Source: Thermopetrobacter sp964430935 (GTDB lineage Bacteria > Pseudomonadota > Alphaproteobacteria > Rhizobiales > Aestuariivirgaceae). From it: DNA of 64,000 bases. Position numbers and translations under genes: made by a program. Under the pieces are notes generated by a model that was given only the letters and a program-made list of their open reading frames with translations, was not told the origin of the DNA and ran no database searches. Location: contig CAYSHK010000051.1 of the NCBI GenBank assembly GCA_964430935.1, positions 59,389 through 123,388 of the forward strand. Reading direction: 5' to 3'. Below are positions 18,121 to 25,275 of this stretch, piece after piece. The number at the start of each line of letters is the position of its first letter. The first letter of the stretch is position 1.

Positions 18121-19374
18121 TCAACCTTTTCTCTTCAGCTTCTCCAGTATCGGCTGGAAGATCGACTTTCCGGACTTCTCGTCCTCCTCCTCGATACCGA
18201 GAAGACGGCCGGCCAGTTTCTCCAGCTCCCGCGCCGCCCTGGACTTCGGCGCGACCTCGGCGATCATTTCGCCATTGGTCACCGCCTGCCCGAAGGTCTG
18301 CGCATCGAACGGGATCTCGGCCGTCACCTCCAGTCCCACGGCGCTGGAGAACTTGGCCGCCGGAATCTCGGGACGGTTGCCCATCTCCACCTGGTTGAGC
18401 ACGAGCAATGGCGGCTCGTCGTTGGGACGGATGGCCTTCAGCATGTCCACGAGGGACTTGGTGTTGCGCAGGGAGGCCAGCTCCGGGGTGGAGACGATGA
18501 CCAGCGTGTCCGTCTGGACCAGCGCCGCCTTCATCCAGTCCGCCCATGTGGTGGGCATGTCCACCACGGTCCAGGGGCTGGTGGAGCGCAGGATGTCCAG
18601 AACCATCTCCAGAGTCTCGGACTGGATGTCTATCACCTTGTCCACCGATCCGGGCGAAGCCAGAAGCATCAGACGTTCGGAGCACTTGTGCAGCAGCCGG
18701 TCGAGGAACGTGCTGTCCAGCCGCTCGCGCGAGGCGAGGGCGTCGAGAATCCCCTGGGCCGGATCGACGTTGAAATCCAGCCCGGCGGTGCCGAACGCGA
18801 GGTCCAGATCCGCGATCACCGTCCCCGTCTCGTGCCGTTCGGACATCAGCCAGGCGACGTTGTGGGCGATCACCGAGGCGCCCACGCCGCCCTTGGCGCC
18901 CATGAACGTCGCCACCCTGCCCAGCTGTTCGGCATCCGGGCGGAACAGGGCAGAGAAGGAGGCGAGCAGCTGCGGAACCGCGACCGGAGCGGCCAGATAG
19001 TCGCCCACGCCCTGGGACATCAGCAGGCGGTAGAAGGAGATGTCGTTGATGTGACCGATCACCACCACCCGGGTCTCCGGCGAGCAGACCTGGGCGAGCG
19101 CGGCGAGTTCGTTCAGCATGGCCTCCCGCGGTTTCGCCGACTCCACCACCAGCAGATGCGGCGTCGGCGTCTGGGCGTAGTACTGGACGGCCGCCGGAAT
19201 TCCGCCGGAGAAGACCTCGGTGAAGGTCCGGCTCATGCGCCTGTCGGCCGCGGCCGTCTGCATGACCTGCAGGGTTTCCGGGGTATCGCAGAAAGCATGC
19301 ACGTTGATGCGCGGCAGCGGCGGGAGGTTTTCCTCCATGGTCGCGGCGGCGGGAATGGTTTGCGGCGTGTTCAT
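18121..19374 (-). CDS. cpaE: Pilus assembly protein CpaE (TadZ)
   Basis: MinD/ParA-like ATPase that localises the pilus machine, usually at the pole. About 417 aa: an N-terminal receiver-like domain (VHAFCDTPETLQVMQTAAAD to SQGVGDYLAAPV) and a ParA-like domain with the deviant Walker A FMGAKGGVGASVIAHN, in which the usual KT/S end is altered (GGVGAS), as in several CpaE proteins. Start at 19374 is favoured by GGAGAAGAAGTA; an in-frame ATG 13 codons upstream (19413) has no clear ribosome site. It sits between cpaD and cpaF. Confidence 0.9.
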   Translation of the reverse strand: MNTPQTIPAAATMEENLPPLPRINVHAFCDTPETLQVMQTAAADRRMSRTFTEVFSGGIPAAVQYYAQTPTPHLLVVESAKPREAMLNELAALAQVCSPETRVVVIGHINDISFYRLLMSQGVGDYLAAPVAVPQLLASFSALFRPDAEQLGRVATFMGAKGGVGASVIAHNVAWLMSERHETGTVIADLDLAFGTAGLDFNVDPAQGILDALASRERLDSTFLDRLLHKCSERLMLLASPGSVDKVIDIQSETLEMVLDILRSTSPWTVVDMPTTWADWMKAALVQTDTLVIVSTPELASLRNTKSLVDMLKAIRPNDEPPLLVLNQVEMGNRPEIPAAKFSSAVGLEVTAEIPFDAQTFGQAVTNGEMIAEVAPKSRAARELEKLAGRLLGIEEEDEKSGKSIFQPILEKLKRKG

Positions 19375-19453
19375 TACTTCTTCTCCACGGACCGGTTGTG
19401 TCTTTCTGCTCATGTCTTGCTGCCGTCACGGATGCCGGATGCGCCGTCCGGAA

Positions 19454-20074
19454 CTAGCGGTTCTCGCGGTACTTCGCGATCGCCTCCGCGCGGTTCGCGC
19501 CATCGACGGGATCCATGACCTGCGGACGTTCGAAATCCTCCGGGTTGTCCACCATGGCGGCGATGTTGTGCTGCTGGGCGCAGCCGAAATTGTTGTAGGG
19601 CCGGTTGTCTTTCGTCTCGGTTACCGGCGTGCTCCAGTCGCCGCAGGGTTTCGTCACGGCGAACTTGCGCCGGTACGTGACGATCACCGGGCCGCGCCCC
19701 TTGTAGGTGGTGTGCCGGATGCGCTCCGGCAGAATGCCGCCCTCGGTCAGAAGACGCGTCACCCGGGCGGCCACCACCTCGGCGTTGAGGGAGCGGGAGG
19801 GCCTGCGAACCTCGATCTTCGATTCGAGCATCTTGGCCCGTGCGGCGAGCCGCCGGACGGCATCCTCCTCCTCCACCGAGAGGCTGGCGGAGCGGGCCGG
19901 CAGCTTCAGCTTCACGGCGCCGCTGGCAACGTCGATGGGATAGACCTGCCAGGGAAGCTCGGGCGAATATCCCCGCGCATCGTGCAGATCGTCGTACATG
20001 TCCTTCGAGCATCCGCCCAGAAGCGTCGCCACGCCCAGGGCCGCCACGAGTTGTACCCAACTGCTTCGCATCAT
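19454..20074 (-). CDS. cpaD: Pilus assembly lipoprotein CpaD
   Basis: 206 aa. Lipoprotein signal: MMRSSWVQLVAALGVATLLGGCSKD with lipobox LGGC. CpaD is an outer-membrane-associated accessory to the CpaC secretin. The C-terminal CpaD signature NNFGCAQQHNIAAMVDNPEDF is clear. The start has GAGGAG at 7-base spacing. It is encoded between the secretin and cpaE. Confidence 0.9.
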   Translation of the reverse strand: MMRSSWVQLVAALGVATLLGGCSKDMYDDLHDARGYSPELPWQVYPIDVASGAVKLKLPARSASLSVEEEDAVRRLAARAKMLESKIEVRRPSRSLNAEVVAARVTRLLTEGGILPERIRHTTYKGRGPVIVTYRRKFAVTKPCGDWSTPVTETKDNRPYNNFGCAQQHNIAAMVDNPEDFERPQVMDPVDGANRAEAIAKYRENR

Positions 20075-20102
20075 ACCTGTCTCCTCGAATTCCCCTGTCG
20101 GC

Positions 20103-21590
20103 TCACTCGATGATGAAGCCGACGTCCCCGTGATAGGTCAGGGCTCCGCCCTTGCCCCCCTCGGGCGCGCCGTAGACCCGGTGCAGACGGCCCAGGAAGA
20201 TGGTCTGCGGGTCCGAGGCGATGTTCAGCCGGTCGATGGGCGTGCGCAGCTTCTTCTCGTTGACCGGGTTGACGATGTAGGGCGTGATCATGATGACCAG
20301 CTCGGTCTGGTCGCTCTGGAAGTCGCGGGAGCGGAACAGCTGTCCCAGGATGGGCAGGTTCTTCAGTCCCGGAATGCCGGAGATGTTCTGCTTGGTGGTC
20401 TCCTTGATCAGCCCGCCGATGACGAGGGTGCCGCCGCTGGGGATCTCCACGGTGGTCTCCGTGGAACGCTGCTCGAAGCCGGGCACGCTGTAGCCTCCCG
20501 TGATCGCCAGGGTGTGGCGGCTGCTGACGTCGGTCACCTCGGTCTTCACCTTCAGCGAGATGCGGCCCTTCGAGAGCACCACGGGCTTGAAATCCAGCGC
20601 CACGCCGAACTTCTTCATGGTGTACTGGCATGCGAGATTGTTGTTGTCGTCGAACTCGCATCCCGAGACGACGGGAATCTCGCCGCCGGCATAGAACTTG
20701 GCGTCCTGGCCGGAGATGGCGGTCAGAGTCGGTTCCGCCAGCATGCGCATCAGGCCGTCGCGCTCCATGGCCTGCAGGATGCTGGTCGAGGACACCTTGC
20801 TGCCGTTGTAGGTGAGGGAAAGATTGGAATTGCCGATCGAATTCCCTAGGGAGTAGGGAAACGACAGCAGGGCGCTGGCGCTGAAGTCGCCGAGATTGCG
20901 GATCGCAAGCTGGGTGTCGACGCCCAGCTGCTTGGCCACGGAGCGCTGCACCTCGGCGATGCGCATCTTGAGCATCACCTGATCCTTGCCGGCGATGGTC
21001 ATGGCGTTGACGACGCGCATGTTGCCGTTGGATCGGAACCCGAACAGCCGGGCGAATCCCTTGCTCTCGGACATGAACTGCTGGGCCAGCTTCAGGGCCT
21101 GCTCGGCCTCGGAGGCGGTGCGGGCCACGCCGGAGAGAATGAGCGTGTCGCCCATCATCTCCACCTTGATGTGGGACTTGGGCAGGGCCCGGTTGATGAT
21201 CTTCTGGAGCGAAACCGGATCCTTCGCGACCTCGACGTCCAGGGAGAGGATCGGATTGCCCCCCTTGTCCAGGAAGAAGATGTTGGTCTCGCCCTGCTCC
21301 TTGGCGAAGATGTAGATCATCTTCTTGGAGCGGATCACCGCATCGACGATCTTCGGATCGCCGATCAGGATGTCGGTGGCGCCACGCGGCAGCCGGACCA
21401 CGATGGACTTGCCCTGCCCCAGGCGCAGAAAACGCTTCTTGGCGGCCGCCGCCTCGGCGCTGGAGACGCCCGCGGCGCCGATGACGGTTCCGGTGGCGAC
21501 CATGGCGGTGGTCATGGCGAGGGCGATCATGGAGGCCCTCAGCACGCGACCGGCGATTATGGATGTCTGCTTCCTCATTGTCCTGCCCAT
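20103..21590 (-). CDS. cpaC: Tad pilus secretin CpaC (RcpA)
   Basis: Outer-membrane secretin through which the Flp pilus leaves the cell. 495 aa: signal peptide (about residues 1-45), pilus/BON-type N-domains (LGQGKSIVVRLPRGATDILIGDP; SHIKVEMMGDTLILSGVARTA) and the C-terminal secretin domain with SVPGFEQRSTETTVEIPSGG and TLVIGGLIKETT, ending in ELVIMITPYIVNPV. Two ATGs are possible, 21590 and 21578 (MRKQTS); the second has a slightly better upstream sequence. It follows cpaB after 3 bases. Confidence 0.93.
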   Translation of the reverse strand: MGRTMRKQTSIIAGRVLRASMIALAMTTAMVATGTVIGAAGVSSAEAAAAKKRFLRLGQGKSIVVRLPRGATDILIGDPKIVDAVIRSKKMIYIFAKEQGETNIFFLDKGGNPILSLDVEVAKDPVSLQKIINRALPKSHIKVEMMGDTLILSGVARTASEAEQALKLAQQFMSESKGFARLFGFRSNGNMRVVNAMTIAGKDQVMLKMRIAEVQRSVAKQLGVDTQLAIRNLGDFSASALLSFPYSLGNSIGNSNLSLTYNGSKVSSTSILQAMERDGLMRMLAEPTLTAISGQDAKFYAGGEIPVVSGCEFDDNNNLACQYTMKKFGVALDFKPVVLSKGRISLKVKTEVTDVSSRHTLAITGGYSVPGFEQRSTETTVEIPSGGTLVIGGLIKETTKQNISGIPGLKNLPILGQLFRSRDFQSDQTELVIMITPYIVNPVNEKKLRTPIDRLNIASDPQTIFLGRLHRVYGAPEGGKGGALTYHGDVGFIIE

Positions 21591-21593
21591 CGT

Positions 21594-22400
21594 TCAGTTT
21601 CTGGCCTGGTAGCGCGGGATGCCGTAGCGCAGAATGCGGACCTCGCCGCCCTTGCCCCTGGCGAACTTGGCGGACAGGCGCGGCCCGTCGTCGCCCAGAT
21701 CGCTGTCGCCGATGTCGGCCATCGAGCGCAGCACCAGGGCCAGCTGTCCCAGGGATTCGGCACGCGCCAGCTGCTCGGCCTGCTCCGGTTCCAGCTCCAG
21801 CGTGGCGGTCTTGATGGTGGGATCGGCCACCTTCTTGCCGTCCTTGTCGAGCTTGTAGGTCTGGTTGATCGCCAGCACGCGGACGTTGCTGAGCACGGTG
21901 TCGGTGATGGTGCGGCGCTTGACCTTGCGGGTCAGCAGCACGTCCACGCGGTCGTTGGGCATGATGAAACCGCCTGCGCCGGTGGCCACCGAGACGCGTA
22001 CGGCGATGGCCCTCATGCCCTTCGGCAGCATGGCGGACAGCACGCCGCCCTCCTTCACCGTCAGGATCTTGCCCTTGACGATCGGCTCGCCGGGGAACAG
22101 CGGCGACTGCGCGCGACCGCCGACGAACGTGTCGATGGTCGGCGAACCGGGCTTCTTCACGATCATGCTGGCCGACACCATGTTCTTCGGCCAGTCGATC
22201 CAGTGCAGCATGTTCCTGCCGATCTTCGAGCCCATCTCGATCTTCTTGGCCGCCGCCAGGATCTGCACCTTCTCCACGGTGTCCTTGACCACCACTTCCG
22301 GGTTGCCGGAGCCGCCGGCGAGATAGTTTCTGGCCACGAAAAGCGTCAGGACCGCAGCGCCCAGGGCTCCCGTGACCTGCAGAATGCGCGTCTTGTTCAT
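21594..22400 (-). CDS. cpaB: Pilus assembly protein CpaB (RcpC)
   Basis: 268 aa from the chosen start at 22400 (MNKTRILQVTGALGAAV), which gives the standard single N-terminal membrane helix. The open frame runs 30 codons further upstream without conserved sequence. The SAF domain (about residues 40-105) and the RcpC/CpaB domain (GAGGFIMPNDRVDVLLTRKV) are visible. CpaB is thought to act at the secretin in the periplasm. First gene of the block cpaBCDEF-tadBC, separated from cpaA by a terminator. Confidence 0.91.
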   Translation of the reverse strand: MNKTRILQVTGALGAAVLTLFVARNYLAGGSGNPEVVVKDTVEKVQILAAAKKIEMGSKIGRNMLHWIDWPKNMVSASMIVKKPGSPTIDTFVGGRAQSPLFPGEPIVKGKILTVKEGGVLSAMLPKGMRAIAVRVSVATGAGGFIMPNDRVDVLLTRKVKRRTITDTVLSNVRVLAINQTYKLDKDGKKVADPTIKTATLELEPEQAEQLARAESLGQLALVLRSMADIGDSDLGDDGPRLSAKFARGKGGEVRILRYGIPRYQARN

Positions 22401-22582
22401 CTGCTGTTGTCCATTCCCCTGCCCGAGGGCCGTCACGAAACTGCCGGCAACCTCGGAAGTTGATGTCCGGGTTTCATCTTTCAGGCTCAATTTGGCCCAA
22501 AATCCTCAAGGTATGGTTAATGAAAGGCAAGAAATGCCTTGTGTGGTTGAGATTTGGACAACCATTCCTCGATCCTGCCACG

Positions 22583-22614
22583 AAAATGCCTCCGAAGCGG
22601 GTGGCTTCGGAGGC
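22583..22614 (-). terminator. Terminator between cpaA and cpaB
   Basis: A perfect 11-bp inverted repeat (GCCTCCGAAGC / GCTTCGGAGGC) with a 5-base loop is followed, read leftward, by ATTTTC. It would end transcription coming from cpaA. The ~180 bases between it and cpaB are AT-richer than their surroundings and probably contain a separate cpaB promoter. Confidence 0.75.
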
Positions 22615-22650
22615 GCGATTCCGTTGGAAGAACCGGCGGCGGGAGGAAGC

Positions 22651-23160
22651 TCAGCCGAAGAGGACGCCGCTCCACCAGCTCTGCGGAAAGGCCGCAAGGG
22701 CCCCGGCGGCGATGGGCACACCGTAGGGGAAGTTCATCTCGCGGTTGAAGATGCGCTTCAGCGCCGATCCGCTGGTCCAGACGCCGACCTCCAGCGAGAT
22801 CACGCGCCACAGCAGAACGCCGACGGCCATCAGGCCGCCGATGAGCGCCGTATAATAAAGAAAGGCGACCAGGGGTTCGCCCCAGCCGATCCAGACGGCC
22901 ACGGCGGGTATCATCTTGGCGTCGCCGCCACCGATGACGTTGAAGGCGAACAGCGCGAAGCCGGCGGCGAGCGTGACCGCGAAGGCCACCAGGCTCCAGC
23001 CGATCATCTCCAGCGGCATGCCGGCCAGCAGGGCCACCGGGAAGAAGGACAGGAACAGGCCCAGGTTCAGCCAGTTGGGGATGCGCCGGGTGCGCAGGTC
23101 GCTGACGGCGGCATAGGTCACCAGAACCGGGAAGATGGTCAGCACCAGGAAACGGATCAT
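22651..23160 (-). CDS. cpaA: Prepilin peptidase CpaA (TadV)
   Basis: Aspartyl protease of the inner membrane that cleaves and may N-methylate Flp prepilins. 169 aa, about five to six membrane helices, the short TadV/CpaA form without the zinc-binding N-terminal domain of PilD. The two catalytic Asp are in AAVSDLRTRRIPN (near residue 20) and the GxGD-type motif IGGGDAKMIPA (near residue 78). Start at 23160 fits a GGAG site. The expected pilin substrate gene is not adjacent. Confidence 0.9.
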   Translation of the reverse strand: MIRFLVLTIFPVLVTYAAVSDLRTRRIPNWLNLGLFLSFFPVALLAGMPLEMIGWSLVAFAVTLAAGFALFAFNVIGGGDAKMIPAVAVWIGWGEPLVAFLYYTALIGGLMAVGVLLWRVISLEVGVWTSGSALKRIFNREMNFPYGVPIAAGALAAFPQSWWSGVLFG

Positions 23161-23278
23161 GGGTCGCGAACTCCGTGAATGCGGCGCCACAAGTCGGGCG
23201 AATTTCGGGCAGCCTAGCCCGCGCGGCGTAAAATCGGGGTTAACCGCCGGCCGGTGACGATTGTGGCACCGAAAACTG

Positions 23279-23307
23279 TTGCCAAGATGGCGTTCCTTTC
23301 CTATAAG
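23279..23307 (+). promoter_or_regulatory. Sigma-70 promoter for rpmI-rplT
   Basis: TTGCCA at 23279-23284, exactly 17 bp, then TATAAG at 23302-23307. It is one of the best housekeeping promoters in the window and implies a leader of about 130 nt before rpmI, long enough for the ribosomal-protein autoregulation known for L20, though no specific fold was verified. Confidence 0.65.
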
Positions 23308-23442
23308 CCTGTGGTCCCGGGCCTCCCTGCGAGCGCCCGGACTTTGCGCATGAGGGCCCCGTCCGGCCGATCAAGGGCTGCCGCGGCGGGGCGCAAGGCT
23401 CGACCAGTGGCGGCATCCGCCGCCCGCATCAGGAGAAGCGAA

Positions 23443-23640
23443 ATGCCCAAACTGAAGAACAAGGCCGCGGCGAAGAAGCGGTTCCGGTTCACGGCCACCG
23501 GCAAGGTGCGCGCCACGCAGTCCGGCAAGCAGCACGGCATGATCAAGCGCACCAACAAGCAGATCAGGAATCAGCGCGGCACCACGGTCCTGTCCGACGC
23601 GGACGCGAAGATCGTGAAGAAGATGATGCCCTACCGCTGA
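23443..23640 (+). CDS. rpmI: 50S ribosomal protein L35
   Basis: 65 aa, the standard length: MPKLKNKAAAKKRFRFTATG, then KQHGMIKRTNKQIRNQRGT. AGGAGAAG precedes the ATG; longer in-frame extensions upstream are not protein-like. The usual upstream gene infC is absent and is replaced by the divergent cpaA. Confidence 0.97.
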   Translation: MPKLKNKAAAKKRFRFTATGKVRATQSGKQHGMIKRTNKQIRNQRGTTVLSDADAKIVKKMMPYR

Positions 23641-23682
23641 TCCACGAACCGGACGACGAAGCTTTTTCAAGGAGATCGAAAC

Positions 23683-24042
23683 ATGTCCCGCGCAGCCAAG
23701 GGCGGGCCTCGCGCCCGCGCCAGACACAAGAAGGTCATCCGCCAGGCCAAGGGCTACTACGGCCGCCGCAAGAACGTCTACCGCGTCGCCGTGCAGGCCG
23801 TGGAGAAGGCCGGCCAGTACGCCTACCGCGACCGCAAGCGGCGCAAGCGCACCTTCCGTGCGCTGTGGATCCAGCGCATCAACGCCGCCTGCCGCGAGCT
23901 GGGCTTCACCTACGCCCGATTTATCGACGGGCTCGGCAAGGCTGGGATCGAGATCGACCGCAAGATGCTGGCCGATCTCGCCGTGCGCGAGCCCGAGGCC
24001 TTCAAGACGCTGGTGGAGAAGGCCAGGGCGGCACTGGGCTGA
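23683..24042 (+). CDS. rplT: 50S ribosomal protein L20
   Basis: 119 aa, full length. Highly basic N-terminal extension (RARARHKKVIRQAKGYYGRR) that threads into 23S rRNA, then the globular domain (FRALWIQRINAACRELGFTY). It is needed early in 50S assembly and in many bacteria represses its own operon. AAGGAGAT precedes the ATG. It is co-transcribed with rpmI. Confidence 0.97.
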   Translation: MSRAAKGGPRARARHKKVIRQAKGYYGRRKNVYRVAVQAVEKAGQYAYRDRKRRKRTFRALWIQRINAACRELGFTYARFIDGLGKAGIEIDRKMLADLAVREPEAFKTLVEKARAALG

Positions 24043-24089
24043 GCGCCCGGTGCGCCTCAGGCTGAGGCACACGACACATCATCGCAGCC

Positions 24090-24138
24090 AGGGCCGGGCC
24101 CCGAACGCTCATCACGGCATGAGCACGGGTCCGGCCCT
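24090..24138 (+). promoter_or_regulatory. Large stem-loop upstream of pheS
   Basis: A nested inverted repeat: an imperfect outer stem (AGGGCCGGGCCC against GGGTCCGGCCCT) around a perfect inner stem GCTCAT/ATGAGC. It lies in the 147-base rplT-pheS gap, with no T-run. It could be an attenuator-like or processing element for pheST; no Phe-rich leader peptide is visible. Confidence 0.4.
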
Positions 24139-24189
24139 GTCCATGTTCGAGGTCACGACATCATACATCATGAAGACGGGACGAGGCTC

Positions 24190-25275
24190 ATGAGCGATCC
24201 GCAGGATCTGAAGGAACTCGAGGAGCGTTTCTCGCGGGCCGTAGCCGAGGCGGCGGACGAAGCGGCTCTGGAGGAGGTGCGCGTGCGCGCGCTGGGCAGG
24301 AAGGGCGAGATAAGCCGGCTCATGAAGGGGCTGGGCGGCCTCTCCCCGGAGGAGCGCAAGACGCGCGGACAGGCGCTCAACGCACTGAAGGGCCGTATTT
24401 CCGAGCTCATCGCCGCCCGCCGGCGGGCGCTGAAGGACGCCGCGCTGGAGGAACGCCTGAAGACGGAGTTCGTGGACGTCACGCTGCCCGCCCGTCCGGA
24501 AGCGCGCGGCGCCATCCACCCGGTCAGCCACGTCTGGGACGAGGTGGTGGAGATCTTCGCCGACCTGGGCTTCTCGGTGGCCGAGGGACCGCACATCGAG
24601 ACCGACTGGTACAACTTCGAGGCCCTGAACATCCCGCCGGAGCATCCGGCGCGCCAGGAGCACGACACCTTCTATTTCCACAAGCGGGAGGACGGTACGC
24701 GCAAGGTGCTGCGCACCCATACCTCCCCGGTGCAGATCCGCACCATGGAGAAGAGCGCGCCGCCGATCCGGATCATCGCTCCCGGACGCACCTTCCGCTG
24801 CGATTCCGATCAGACGCATACCCCGATGTTCCATCAGGTCGAGGCCCTGGTCATCGACGAGCACACCCACATGGGGCACCTGAAGTGGACGCTGGAGGAG
24901 TTCTGCAAGGCCTTCTTCGAGACGGAGAACGTCAAGATGCGGTTCAGGGCCTCGCACTTCCCGTTCACGGAGCCGTCCATGGAGGTGGACATCAACTGCT
25001 CGTGGGAAGGCGGTCAGGTGAAGGTCGGAGAGGGTGACGACTGGCTCGAGATTCTCGGCTCCGGCATGGTGCATCCGAACGTCATCCGCGCCGGCGGCCT
25101 GGATCCCGACCGCCATCAGGGCTACGCCTTCGGCATCGGACTGGACCGGCTGGCCATGCTCAAGTACGGCATCCCGGATCTCAGGGCCTTCTTCGAGTCC
25201 GACCTGCGCTGGCTGCGGCACTACGGTTTCCGGGCGCTCGACGTGCCCACGCTTTCGGGAGGGCTTTCGGCATGA
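24190..25275 (+). CDS. pheS: Phenylalanyl-tRNA synthetase alpha subunit
   Basis: 361 aa, normal length. Coiled-coil N-terminal arm (residues 5-95), then the class II catalytic core: motif 1 around HPVSHVWDEVVEIFADLGF, motif 2 around APGRTFRCDSDQTHTPMFHQ, and motif 3 in FGIGLDRLAMLKYGIPDLR. It works as an alpha2beta2 enzyme with PheT to charge tRNA-Phe. The stop overlaps the pheT start (ATGA). Confidence 0.97.
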   Translation: MSDPQDLKELEERFSRAVAEAADEAALEEVRVRALGRKGEISRLMKGLGGLSPEERKTRGQALNALKGRISELIAARRRALKDAALEERLKTEFVDVTLPARPEARGAIHPVSHVWDEVVEIFADLGFSVAEGPHIETDWYNFEALNIPPEHPARQEHDTFYFHKREDGTRKVLRTHTSPVQIRTMEKSAPPIRIIAPGRTFRCDSDQTHTPMFHQVEALVIDEHTHMGHLKWTLEEFCKAFFETENVKMRFRASHFPFTEPSMEVDINCSWEGGQVKVGEGDDWLEILGSGMVHPNVIRAGGLDPDRHQGYAFGIGLDRLAMLKYGIPDLRAFFESDLRWLRHYGFRALDVPTLSGGLSA

